From Thermanaerothrix daxensis (GTDB lineage Bacteria; Chloroflexota; Anaerolineae; Anaerolineales; Anaerolineaceae), in contig NZ_LGKO01000004.1 in NCBI RefSeq assembly GCF_001306145.1, positions 186,001 through 250,000 on the forward strand: a DNA stretch of 64,000 nt. Direction: 5' to 3'. Below the pieces are notes generated by a model that was given only the letters and a program-made list of their open reading frames with translations, made no database searches and was not told the DNA's origin. The position numbers and the translations under genes are program-made. Below, piece after piece: positions 43,394 through 51,899 of this stretch (position 1 is the stretch's first letter; each line of letters starts with the position of its first letter).

Positions 43394-44042
43394 GAGCGAC
43401 CTCCCCTTCTTGTTGGTCCTGAACAGCCTGGCGGTGGGTGACCTCACGAATCAAGGCGAATTTACGGGGGTCCATCAAATCCGGACCCAACACCGGCACC
43501 GGAATGGGTTCTGCAGGGCCCTTTTGATACCAGGGTAGATCACGCAAAGATTGGCGTTTGATCTTCTTTTGCAAAGCAATCAACCCGTTTAGAAGCGCCT
43601 GTGGGGTGGGCGGGCATCCAGGGATGTAGACATCCACTGGAATGAACTTATCAATCCCTGAAACAACGTTATAACCCTCCTTAAAGGGTCCACCCCCAGA
43701 AGCACACGCCCCCATGGCGATCACATAACGCGGCTCGGCCATCTGGTTGTAGAGGCGCACAATCTGCGGCACCATTTTTTTAGTCACCGTACCAGAGACA
43801 ATGAGCACATCGCTCTGACGCGGGCTTGGCCGCATGACCTCCATGCCAAAGCGAGCCAGATCATAGCGGCTGGCGGCAGTAGCGATCATTTCAATCGCAC
43901 AGCAAGCCAGACCAAACATCATGGGCCAGAGAGAATTGGCACGCCCCCAGTTGTAGATGCGCTCCAAAGTTGTGATGGTCACTTGATGGCGTAGTTCCGG
44001 GGGGATCTCATAACCGGGAGAAGTCATTTCATTCTCATTCAT
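43386..44042 (-). CDS. nuoB: NADH-quinone oxidoreductase subunit B ([4Fe-4S] cluster N2)
   Basis: 218 residues. The N2 cluster ligands appear as the tandem cysteines of [12 protein letters not shown] (about 44-55) with the further Cys of MGACASGGG (about 110-118) and [14 protein letters not shown] (about 139-152). The C-terminal 35 residues are an extension with mixed charge. It is the first gene of its operon, transcribed from a consensus-like promoter facing away from the SufR-like regulator. Subunits A, E-H and J-N are not in the window. Confidence 0.96.
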   Translation of the reverse strand: MNENEMTSPGYEIPPELRHQVTITTLERIYNWGRANSLWPMMFGLACCAIEMIATAASRYDLARFGMEVMRPSPRQSDVLIVSGTVTKKMVPQIVRLYNQMAEPRYVIAMGACASGGGPFKEGYNVVSGIDKFIPVDVYIPGCPPTPQALLNGLIALQKKIKRQSLRDLPWYQKGPAEPIPVPVLGPDLMDPRKFALIREVTHRQAVQDQQEGEVAHE

Positions 44043-44107
44043 TGGTGTATCCCTTCAACTAGCAGTTTATGTCCAATCCGGGAAATTACCTCATAAATGG
44101 TTTTTTC

Positions 44108-44135
44108 ATTGTACTGAAGTTCGCAGGTTTGTCAA
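44108..44135 (-). promoter_or_regulatory. Promoter of the nuoB operon
   Basis: Read on the minus strand, TTGACA (44130-44135) and TACAAT (44108-44113) are 16 bp apart, 66 bp before the nuoB start. The element lies in the interval shared with the SufR-like gene and carries GTAC and AGTT/AACT repeats that could be an operator. Confidence 0.65.
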
Positions 44136-44196
44136 CTGTACTTTTAGAAAAAATATTTTTGCTTAATTCATTCAATAATACTAAAATAACATCACA

Positions 44197-44823
44197 ATGA
44201 AAGACACACGTTCCCTTATTCTCGATTTTGTCCGACACCATCCCCACAGCACGGCACACGAGATCGCGCAGGCCCTCCACCTGACCTCCGCGGATGTTCG
44301 TTACCACCTCAATCATCTGGTTCAAGAGGGAAGCCTTCGTCGCCTTACCTCTCAGAGGCAGCCCAGGCGAGGCAGACCGGCAGCTGTATATGCCTCAGCA
44401 CATCTACCATCTCCGGATGCGCTATCTTGGCTATGCGAATTGCTTATAGGTGCTCTCACTTCACTTCAACCTTTTCCATCAGACACCCTCAGAGATTTGG
44501 TTAACTCTCTTATTATTAGCCCCCCTACCCCTACTACCTCGCCGTCAGCCAGACGCCTCAACGAGATGGTGCGCTACTTACAACAGGTGGGATATGAGGC
44601 CCATTGGGAAGCTCATTTCCCCGGTCCCAAGATCACCCTCTCCCATTGCCCCTACTGGCCCCTCCCCAAACGTCTCCCTCAATTATGTTTGTTCGATAAA
44701 TATCTTCTGGAACGCTTAAGCGGACTAACCCTGGAACAGGTTCAGCGCGCCAACCTTGATGAAGGGCATCCAGAAACTTGCCTTTTCAAAATAAACACCC
44801 CGGCACATGAAGAACCGGGGTGA
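44197..44823 (+). CDS. SufR-like winged-helix regulator with C-terminal cysteines
   Basis: 208 residues. The N-terminal winged helix (about 4-55: SLILDFVRHHPHSTAHEIAQ, then SADVRYHLNHLVQEGSL, followed by RRGRPAAVY) is the ArsR/DeoR-like domain of SufR. The C-terminal part has SHCPYWPLPKRLPQLC (149-164) and PETCLFKI (192-199), so Cys151, Cys164 and Cys195 follow the C-x12-C...C pattern expected for an iron-sulfur sensor. The spacing of the last Cys fits a form with one Cys lacking. It is divergent from nuoB and may control that operon. Its last bases form a terminator hairpin for the opposite strand. Confidence 0.8.
   Translation: MKDTRSLILDFVRHHPHSTAHEIAQALHLTSADVRYHLNHLVQEGSLRRLTSQRQPRRGRPAAVYASAHLPSPDALSWLCELLIGALTSLQPFPSDTLRDLVNSLIISPPTPTTSPSARRLNEMVRYLQQVGYEAHWEAHFPGPKITLSHCPYWPLPKRLPQLCLFDKYLLERLSGLTLEQVQRANLDEGHPETCLFKINTPAHEEPG
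44796..44822 (-). terminator. Bidirectional terminator-like hairpin between the SufR-like gene and the cytochrome operon
   Basis: CACCCCGG pairs with CCGGGGTG over 8 bp. On the minus strand it is followed by TTTATTTTG, so it probably ends the cytochrome operon; it overlaps the SufR-like coding end. Confidence 0.65.
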
Positions 44824-44844
44824 TAAACGCGGTCAGGAGGAGTG

Positions 44845-46032
44845 TTAACGCTCTAGTGCGCCAGCAGCAATCCACTCGCGAATCACCGTTAGTTCAATCT
44901 CAGTAAAAGCCCCTGGATGTTTTCCCTCACCCACCACCTGGATCAGACGGCTGCGGTCCGGATCGCCCGGCACAATGACAGTACCGCTTTTGCCCCCCTT
45001 CATGATTGAACGGTAATCCGCCACCGAGAAACCACCCGCCTGTCCATGACAAGCACTGCAACGCCGCGCAAAGATGTCCGCTACCCCCCCATCCCAGGTC
45101 AGGCTTCCAGCCGCTGCCGGCTGAGTCGCCTGCATTGTTGGGGTCACAGTAGGCGAAGGTATTGGGGTAGGAGTGCGCCGCACGAAAGCTGCCACCTCAC
45201 GCTCAGCAGGGGGCAATGTGGTAATGGCCGTTTCTTCAAAGGTGACAAACCGGAAAACACCGTACAGCAACGCCAGCGATAACACACTTGCCACCGGGAT
45301 GAAAACCCGCAATCGGCGTTTGCGTTCCTCGGGGCTTATTTCCGGTTCAACCTGCCCTTGCTCCAGCATTTCCAACTCGAGGGCATGTTCTTCTTCCATT
45401 TCCTCGCGAGTTAAATACCCGGTAAACATGCTGGCATTCCAGTGACGAATGTGCACATGATAAAAGTGCCATAACATGATTGCCAGCACGGCCAGCACGG
45501 CCTCGGCTCCATGGGCAGCTTTTGCCGCCGGGACAACCTCACCCGGAAGCAAGCGGGTTGTGGCAATTGGATTCCATAGCATGAAGCCGGTCAGGGCCAT
45601 GATAACCAATCCCCATACCAATGCCCAATATTCGGCCTTCTCTACAAAGTTGTAGCGCCCCATCTTTGGGCGTTCCTTCGCCAAGCCCAGGTTGAACGCC
45701 AGGGTTTGAAAAGCATCCTGAAGGTCCTTAAATCCTGGTAGCATACTGGCGGATTTCTTTTCAACATAGAGCTTATACCCGATTGAGACAAGATGGTAAA
45801 TCGCCTCCACCATAAAAACAGTGGCGGCTATACGATGAAGGATGCGCACCATTTCAATGCCACCCAGCAAGCGCACAATCACGGGTGACAAGGGAAAAAG
45901 CGCAAATTTTTGTACCAGACCGGTTACTGCCAGGGTTGTAAACGAGGCAACCAGCAACCAGTGCTCAATCCTTTGCAAGATGTCGAAGCGTAAATAGACC
46001 TTATGTGTCGGTGTTGCAGTCGTGGTATCCAT
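44845..46032 (-). CDS. Di-haem cytochrome b fused to a C-terminal cytochrome c domain
   Basis: 395 residues. The N-terminal two-thirds are a formate dehydrogenase gamma/cytochrome b561-type membrane protein with helices at about 24-45, 65-85, 135-153, 175-193 and 243-261 and candidate haem-b histidines (24, 66, 80, 174, 189, 192). A Pro/Thr-rich linker (about 285-308) leads to a class I cytochrome c-like domain with one CSACH (325-329) and late GEGKHPGAFTE, possibly with Met as second ligand. Quinol would be oxidised by the b part and electrons passed to the c domain. It is the last gene of the operon, 3 bp from the nine-haem gene. Confidence 0.88.
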   Translation of the reverse strand: MDTTTATPTHKVYLRFDILQRIEHWLLVASFTTLAVTGLVQKFALFPLSPVIVRLLGGIEMVRILHRIAATVFMVEAIYHLVSIGYKLYVEKKSASMLPGFKDLQDAFQTLAFNLGLAKERPKMGRYNFVEKAEYWALVWGLVIMALTGFMLWNPIATTRLLPGEVVPAAKAAHGAEAVLAVLAIMLWHFYHVHIRHWNASMFTGYLTREEMEEEHALELEMLEQGQVEPEISPEERKRRLRVFIPVASVLSLALLYGVFRFVTFEETAITTLPPAEREVAAFVRRTPTPIPSPTVTPTMQATQPAAAGSLTWDGGVADIFARRCSACHGQAGGFSVADYRSIMKGGKSGTVIVPGDPDRSRLIQVVGEGKHPGAFTEIELTVIREWIAAGALER

Positions 46033-46035
46033 TCC

Positions 46036-47403
46036 TTACTCCTCATCAGAGGTACGATCAGATGAAACAACCTCATCCGTACCTGCTTCCGCCTGGCTTG
46101 CAACGTCTTCTCCTGAAGAAATCAACGAATCGCCTGCCAAATCCTCCCGATCAGCGGGTTGAACCGGTGCCGCCTCTGGTGTTGATTCAACTGGCTGATT
46201 CGCTTCAGCCGAACCCCCTTCCCGGGGCGGAAGTGGTGTTGCTGAAGCCTCCTTCCCTCTCAAGCGGCGCTTGCGCCCCCACACGCGGTAGTAAATATCA
46301 CTAGCCACAAAGATTGCCATTCCTCCTAAAACCGTGGGAATGAAAATTTTATAGAAAAGATTAACGTAGTACACCAAAGGATGACGATCTGGGCTGGGTA
46401 TATAATGCCCAAGCCACGAATCCGGAAAGTTTGTTGAGGCATCCGGGTGGCATCGTTGACATGTCCTTAGCAGATTTTCCTTGATAGCGATTCCTTTATT
46501 AGGATCATCCACCCGTTGAATATCATGAACACCATGACAGTCATAACAGACCGGCTTGTTGGTTTCCTGGTCTGGATCGGTCTTCTCAAACAGAACCACC
46601 GTCGTGCCGTGAAAATCAGCCACATATGTATTGAGCACCTGGGTGGAAAGGCCATACTTGCTCATAATAGTCTCGTCAGTATGGCACTTCGCGCACAATT
46701 GAGGTGAAGAGAGGCGAAAAGCCGCTGTCTTGGGATTGGTAATGCGATGAACCCCGTGGCAATCCGTACATGCAGGCACATCCGGGTTGCGATTTTCAAT
46801 AATACCGGAACCATGCACACTGCTCAGGTACTCCTCGTAAATCGCTGCATGGCAGGTTGAACAGGTTTGGGCAATGCGGGCGTGCTCAGATGGAGCAGGC
46901 AGTCCATCCGGCGTTTTTTCAATCACTTCTTGTGTATGAGGGTTGTGGCAATCTGCGCAAATGGGTGCGTCTCGATTTCCCTCCTGAAAGAGCCGGGTAT
47001 GGACGCTATCTGCTAATTCTTTGACCTGATTGGGGTGACACTGATTGCATGTAGTCTGATATTGAAGGGTGTAGTCTCGTCGATCTTTAGCCGTATTCTC
47101 GGGGTGGGGAAAACCCGTGATATTGGTATGACAGACTTGACAACTCAGACGGGCGTGAACAGATTGATCATACCCCTTGGGATTTATGGTCAAGGGAAGG
47201 ACTTCGCCACTTGGCAGTGGCCACGTGATCCCCTCGCGCTGATGACAACTCAAACAAGCCGAGTTATCCGGTTTTTGTGGGGATACTCCTGTAGAGGGAG
47301 TGGCCAACGTCTTACTCTGCGCTCCCTCCGTAAAAATCAAAAACCCTGCAACCAGGGTGAAAATCACTGCAGCAACGATCCTGGGAAATTGTAGCCTACG
47401 CAT
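46036..47403 (-). CDS. Nine-haem membrane-anchored cytochrome c
   Basis: 455 residues. An N-terminal signal or anchor helix (about 8-26) precedes nine CXXCH motifs (CLSCH at residue 50, then CQVCH, CNQCH, CADCH, CSTCH, CTDCH, CAKCH, CYDCH and CQRCH), with free histidines to serve as distal ligands. One further membrane helix (about 350-372) and a low-complexity Glu/Ala/Pro tail follow. It resembles NrfH/NapC-like and other multihaem carriers in spacing but is longer. It should accept electrons from the cytochrome b partner and pass them outward, in the same operon as the decahaem protein. Confidence 0.9.
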   Translation of the reverse strand: MRRLQFPRIVAAVIFTLVAGFLIFTEGAQSKTLATPSTGVSPQKPDNSACLSCHQREGITWPLPSGEVLPLTINPKGYDQSVHARLSCQVCHTNITGFPHPENTAKDRRDYTLQYQTTCNQCHPNQVKELADSVHTRLFQEGNRDAPICADCHNPHTQEVIEKTPDGLPAPSEHARIAQTCSTCHAAIYEEYLSSVHGSGIIENRNPDVPACTDCHGVHRITNPKTAAFRLSSPQLCAKCHTDETIMSKYGLSTQVLNTYVADFHGTTVVLFEKTDPDQETNKPVCYDCHGVHDIQRVDDPNKGIAIKENLLRTCQRCHPDASTNFPDSWLGHYIPSPDRHPLVYYVNLFYKIFIPTVLGGMAIFVASDIYYRVWGRKRRLRGKEASATPLPPREGGSAEANQPVESTPEAAPVQPADREDLAGDSLISSGEDVASQAEAGTDEVVSSDRTSDEE

Positions 47404-47433
47404 TGTCGTTAGTTCCGCTCCTCATTTCAGAAT

Positions 47434-47480
47434 GGGGAGCATCCCCTGCTCCCTTTTTGGGAATGGCAGGGGATGCCCCC
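47434..47480 (-). terminator. Hairpin between the decahaem and nine-haem genes
   Basis: An 11-bp core stem (GCATCCCCTGC with GCAGGGGATGC) extended by G/C pairs, about 16-nt loop. There is no long U-run, so it may be a partial terminator or mRNA-stability element inside the operon. Confidence 0.45.
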
Positions 47481-47491
47481 ATAAACACCTA

Positions 47492-49660
47492 TTACGGTCG
47501 CACCAGTTTGCCAAGATCTACGGCTCTGACCTTCGTGCTCAAGTCCGCAATCGAGTCGTACAGTGCCTGTAGCACGTACACCCCGTTGTGAACGTAGCCG
47601 CCCGGATCTTTCATTGCGTATTGATAGTTATAAGCCGCGGTTAGCAAGCGTGGTGTCCAGGCGTTATAACGATTCTGGAAGTTAACCTCATCCGGATCCG
47701 CCTGTCCGTTAGCGTTGGTGTCAATGAAGAAATAGGGATAGGCCACCGGGGAGTACACAATGGGCTTACCTGCCACATCCTTCGCATACGCCTGAATGGC
47801 AGTGTAAAGCAAGTCACGCAGGGTTTCGACTTCACCCTTCAGACCTTCCTGGGTGTCCCCATCACCATCGTAATCGGCTTTGGAGGTCATGCGGATCAAG
47901 CCTGGATCATCCACCTGGTGACATCCCTTGCAACTAGCCTCTTTGACCTCCAGGCTGTGGGCATCGTGGCAGTCCGTGCAGGTCTCTACACCCTGAACGT
48001 GTTTAAACTGCCCGACATAGGTTTTGCCGGCATACTCGTAGATGCCCTTAGCCTCGGTACCGAAGAGGGTCGCACCCGCGGCAAAGTAATGCACATTGCG
48101 GAATGAAAGTTTCTCATCAACCGTATCGGGATCTTTCCCCGCAATGGCACGGTTAACAGTGACCGTGGAATCGCGGCCCTGGTGGCAGTTCAGGCATAGA
48201 TTGGCATCGGCCTTGTCGGCAAAGCCCAATTTGGCCCCGCTTGGGAAGGTCACCGCTTCCACCTGGTAACGCTCAAAGGTGGACACACTGCTATGACAGG
48301 TCTCGCACATCAGACCATTGGAAGGCACCATAGAGATATTCACGCCCTCGGCCAGGAACTGCGGCAGACCCTCAGCAGTATGGCACTTGACACAGGTATT
48401 CGGAACTTTACCCTCGGCATCCCAATGGCGGAAAGCCTCTTCCGAACCGGCAAAGTGCCCCGGATCATTGCGATGTGCTTTGCTCAAATCTACTGGCTGA
48501 CTCAGTTTCTCATTCAGGCTCTCAATGGAATCATAGAGCAACTGGATGATGTATTTCGCACCGTGGGCATAACCACCTGGATCCTTAACCGAAACCTGGT
48601 AATTGAAGGCGGCCTTCTCCAGACGCGGCGTCCAGGCGTTATAACGGTTCGGATATTGGGCCTCTTCTGCATCTGCCTGCCCGTTCTTGTTGGTATCAAC
48701 GAAGAAGTAAGGGTAGGCTTCAGCCGAATAGACGATAGGCGTGCCAGCCACCTCGGAGGCATACGCCTGGATAGCCTGATACAGCAATTGGCGCAGGCCT
48801 TCAATCTCGTAGTAAATGCCTTCCTGCACATTGCCGTCGCCATCGTAATCTACCTGCGAAGAGGCCATGCGGATATCTCGCAGTGTCTCAACGGTGGAAG
48901 CGCCCTCATGGCAGGTACTGCACGTTTCCACTTTGACTTCTAGAGAATGGGAATCATGGCAGTCCGTGCAGGTCTGCGTGCCTTTCACGTGCTCAAAGAG
49001 CACGTCGTAGCGCTTACCCTCATATTCATAACCACCCTTGACCTGAGCGCCGTAGCGGCTGATGGCAGCAGCATAGTAGTGCACATTGACAAAGCCCAAT
49101 TCACCCACCACCTGGTCTTCATCCGTTGCGCCGGCCTTTTGAATAGCCTCATCCACCTGAACCTTTGAGGCCGCACCCTGATGGCAGGTCATACAAATCG
49201 CCTCACGACCCAGGCCCGTCAATTCAGCGCCTGAAGGGAACTTAACGGTATTGAGAGCCAGGGTAGCCTCGTTATGGCAGGTCGTACAGGTGATGACGCT
49301 TCCCACTGGCGCATTGGCATCCACCTTGAAGGCTTCACTTCCATCGGCTCCTATATAGTCCAGGAAGCCCTGCGAACTGTGACACTTCGCGCAGGTAGCA
49401 GGTATCTCAGGGGGTTGCTCATTGTTCCAGTGGGTGAAAGCCGCCGCTTCTGCATCTGCATGCCCAGAAGCCTGCCATTTCTGCCAGAACGGAATCTCGC
49501 CGCTTAAATCAGGTGGACAGGCTTCCGGAGTCGGGCAAATCTGAGGAGCCGCTGTGGGCGCTGCGGTCGGCGTTGAGGTTTGCGATTGGCATCCCACCAA
49601 AGCAGCGATCAAGATTAACCCACTTGCGAGGTAGAGAACATACTTCAACGGTAGCTTCAT
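47492..49660 (-). CDS. Decahaem lipoprotein cytochrome with a duplicated five-haem module
   Basis: 722 residues from the ATG at 49660 (GGGAGGG upstream). The signal peptide ends in the lipobox LVGC (Cys24), then a Thr/Pro/Ala tether. Ten CXXCH motifs lie at 90, 125, 156, 231 and 247, and again at 423, 452, 489, 561 and 577, so two similar halves of about 330 residues. Each half ends in a module with EF-hand-like loops (DYDGDGNVQEG at 271, DTNKNGQADAEE at 322; counterparts at 596 and 647) and the repeated PYFF and YNAWTPRL motifs. It should sit on the outer face of the membrane and carry electrons outward. Confidence 0.9.
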   Translation of the reverse strand: MKLPLKYVLYLASGLILIAALVGCQSQTSTPTAAPTAAPQICPTPEACPPDLSGEIPFWQKWQASGHADAEAAAFTHWNNEQPPEIPATCAKCHSSQGFLDYIGADGSEAFKVDANAPVGSVITCTTCHNEATLALNTVKFPSGAELTGLGREAICMTCHQGAASKVQVDEAIQKAGATDEDQVVGELGFVNVHYYAAAISRYGAQVKGGYEYEGKRYDVLFEHVKGTQTCTDCHDSHSLEVKVETCSTCHEGASTVETLRDIRMASSQVDYDGDGNVQEGIYYEIEGLRQLLYQAIQAYASEVAGTPIVYSAEAYPYFFVDTNKNGQADAEEAQYPNRYNAWTPRLEKAAFNYQVSVKDPGGYAHGAKYIIQLLYDSIESLNEKLSQPVDLSKAHRNDPGHFAGSEEAFRHWDAEGKVPNTCVKCHTAEGLPQFLAEGVNISMVPSNGLMCETCHSSVSTFERYQVEAVTFPSGAKLGFADKADANLCLNCHQGRDSTVTVNRAIAGKDPDTVDEKLSFRNVHYFAAGATLFGTEAKGIYEYAGKTYVGQFKHVQGVETCTDCHDAHSLEVKEASCKGCHQVDDPGLIRMTSKADYDGDGDTQEGLKGEVETLRDLLYTAIQAYAKDVAGKPIVYSPVAYPYFFIDTNANGQADPDEVNFQNRYNAWTPRLLTAAYNYQYAMKDPGGYVHNGVYVLQALYDSIADLSTKVRAVDLGKLVRP

Positions 49661-49983
49661 ACACCCTCCCTTGCAAAGAAGTAAAGTTAGGGATCGAGAA
49701 CTGAGCATCTTTTTGGCAACTTTTCTTCCCCAATCACCTCCCTTCACCAGGAATACTGTCTCCAGTATGGCTACATTATAGAAAAATTAGAGCATTAATA
49801 CAAGATTAATGTTAAGGCGAAAACGGCCCTTTCTGTCATAATTGATACGTGAAATTTATCACCTTATTGATAAGACATTCCTTATGTTCTTCTATATAAA
49901 AACATGAATGTAAAGATGAACGAAACCACCCCCGAGTCCGACAGACTTTGGGGGTGGCAAGTGGCTAACTCACTTCAATGTGC
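49661..49983. other. Gene-free stretch with promoter and inverted repeat for the cytochrome operon
   Basis: No coding region is supported here. On the minus strand a promoter is likely: TTGTAT (49798-49803) and TATAAT (49775-49780), 17 bp apart. A 6-bp inverted repeat ATACTG/CAGTAT at 49753-49768 lies in the leader and could be an operator. The glmS terminator is at 49926-49957. The rest is AT-rich. Confidence 0.6.
49926..49957 (-). terminator. glmS terminator-like hairpin
   Basis: CCACCCCC and GGGGGTGG form an 8-bp stem with a 16-nt loop, 27 bp after the glmS stop; on the minus strand TTTCGTTC follows, a weak U-run. Confidence 0.6.
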
Positions 49984-51825
49984 CTATTCAACGGTTACTG
50001 ATTTGGCCAAATTGCGGGGTTGATCCACATCCAGTCCACGCAAGGCAGCAATATGATAGGCAAAGAGCTGCAGAGGAATCACCGTGACCACCGGTGAGAG
50101 CATCCACGGGGCATCCGGAACCCAGAAGATATGATCGCAAAGCGCAGGCAGGCGTTCATCTCCTTCGGTGGCAACTGCGATCACGCTCCCTCCCCGTGCT
50201 TTGGCCTGTTCAATCTGGCTGATCATCTTCTCGTACCAGGGGTCCTTAGGAGCAATGGCCAATACAGGCATATCCCGGTCAATCAACGCAATCGGACCAT
50301 GTTTCATCTCCCCCGCAGGATAAGCCTCAGCGTGAATATAGGAAATCTCCTTAAGCTTAAGAGCTCCCTCATAGGCGATGGGCATATTAATCCCACGCCC
50401 CAAGTACAGAATATTGCGAATATAACGCATTTCTCGCGCCACCTGGACCACCTCTGCTTCGCGATCCAAACAACGGCTGACCAGATCCGGGATCAGGCGC
50501 AAATCAGCCACAAGACGTTTACGCTCTGTTTCGGGTAGGGTTCCGCGTAAATCCCCCAAAAGAATGGCCAGCATATAAAGATCCACCAAAGGGGCTGTAA
50601 ACGCCTTCGTGGAAGCCACCCCAATCTCAGGTCCAGCCTGCATAGCGATATAACCATCGGCAATGCGCATGGCCTGAGACCCAATGGCATTGACAATGGC
50701 CCATAGGGTAGCCCCCTTACGCCGACTCTCGTCCATGGCCGCAAGAGTATCTGCCGTTTCCCCCGATTGGCTGATCGCCAGGACCACAGTATCCGCATCT
50801 ATGATCGGGTCGCGGTAGCGGAACTCTGAGGCAATATCCACTTCAACAGGGATGCGGGCAATGCGTTCAATGAGAATCTTTCCCACCATGCCTGCGTGTG
50901 CCGCAGTTCCACAGGCGGTGATGTAAATACGTTGAATGCGACGCGCCAGTTCAGGGGTGAGATTAAGTTGCGGTAAGCGAATGGTACCTTCATCAAAATC
51001 TACACGCCCTGCCAGCGTATCCGTCAAGGAACGCACTTGCTCATGGATTTCCTTTTGCATGAAGTGACGGTATTCCCCCTTCTCTGCGGCGACTGGGTCC
51101 CAACTGATGTGGTGAACCTGAGGAGTCACCACCTGCCCGCTCAAAGTTTTAACAACCACGCCATCCGCTTTCACCACAGCCATCTGATGGGAATCCAGAA
51201 AGATCATTTGCCGGGTATGCTCTAGAATGGCAGGGATATCTGAGGCAACAAACATTTCACCCTCTCCCACGCCCACCACAACGCCACCCGCATTACCAAT
51301 ACGAGCCGCGATAATCTTGTCTGGTTCACGAGACGAGAGCACAACGATGCCGTGGGCGCCGCGCAACTGACGCAATGCCTGACGCACTGATTCTTCCAGT
51401 GAGGTGCCACTGGCCAGAAACCGCTCAACCAGGTGCACAATCACCTCAGTGTCGGTATCAGAGTTGAACTTAACCCCCTCTGCCTCTAGATCGGCCCTCA
51501 ACTCAAGAAAGTTTTCAACGATCCCATTGTGAACAACTACCACCTCACCAGTGCTTCCAACGTGAGGGTGCGCATTCCGTGCACTGGGCTCCCCGTGCGT
51601 CGCCCACCGTGTATGCCCGATTCCCACATGACCGTTCAGAGGCTGGCTTTCTACCAATGCGGCCAGTTTACTGAGTTTGCCCGCATCACGTCGGACTTCA
51701 ATGCGGCCATCTTGCAAGACAGCCAACCCTGCCGAGTCGTATCCGCGATATTCAAGACGCTTTAACCCATTCAAAATAATGGGGGTAGCGTTTCGATGAC
51801 CAATATAACCCACAATTCCGCACAT
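49984..51825 (-). CDS. glmS: Glutamine-fructose-6-phosphate aminotransferase (isomerising)
   Basis: 613 residues, the usual size. The N-terminal nucleophile Cys2 is in MCGIVGYIG, with the Ntn glutaminase features GHTRWATHG and NGIVENF. Two SIS domains follow, with ACGTAAHAG, ISQSGETADTLAAM, and near the end KEISYIHAEAYPAGEMKHGP and the C-terminal NLAKSVTVE. It makes glucosamine 6-phosphate, the first step of amino-sugar and cell-wall precursor synthesis. GAGGAGGAAATTCC lies before the ATG. The leader carries a glmS-type ribozyme, so product feedback on the mRNA is expected. Confidence 0.97.
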   Translation of the reverse strand: MCGIVGYIGHRNATPIILNGLKRLEYRGYDSAGLAVLQDGRIEVRRDAGKLSKLAALVESQPLNGHVGIGHTRWATHGEPSARNAHPHVGSTGEVVVVHNGIVENFLELRADLEAEGVKFNSDTDTEVIVHLVERFLASGTSLEESVRQALRQLRGAHGIVVLSSREPDKIIAARIGNAGGVVVGVGEGEMFVASDIPAILEHTRQMIFLDSHQMAVVKADGVVVKTLSGQVVTPQVHHISWDPVAAEKGEYRHFMQKEIHEQVRSLTDTLAGRVDFDEGTIRLPQLNLTPELARRIQRIYITACGTAAHAGMVGKILIERIARIPVEVDIASEFRYRDPIIDADTVVLAISQSGETADTLAAMDESRRKGATLWAIVNAIGSQAMRIADGYIAMQAGPEIGVASTKAFTAPLVDLYMLAILLGDLRGTLPETERKRLVADLRLIPDLVSRCLDREAEVVQVAREMRYIRNILYLGRGINMPIAYEGALKLKEISYIHAEAYPAGEMKHGPIALIDRDMPVLAIAPKDPWYEKMISQIEQAKARGGSVIAVATEGDERLPALCDHIFWVPDAPWMLSPVVTVIPLQLFAYHIAALRGLDVDQPRNLAKSVTVE

Positions 51826-51865
51826 GGAATTTCCTCCTCGTTGTTTACAAATTCCACAAAAACCC

Positions 51866-51899
51866 GGATACCCCTGACAGGCATTAAGTCAGGATATCC
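51866..51899 (-). terminator. Hairpin with U-run between the glmS ribozyme and the glmS start
   Basis: On the minus strand GGATATCCTGAC and GTCAGGGGTATCC form a long stem, followed by GGGTTTTTG (five U at 51858-51862). It resembles an intrinsic terminator located just before the glmS ribosome site, so it could attenuate transcription or protect the cleaved mRNA. Confidence 0.5.
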
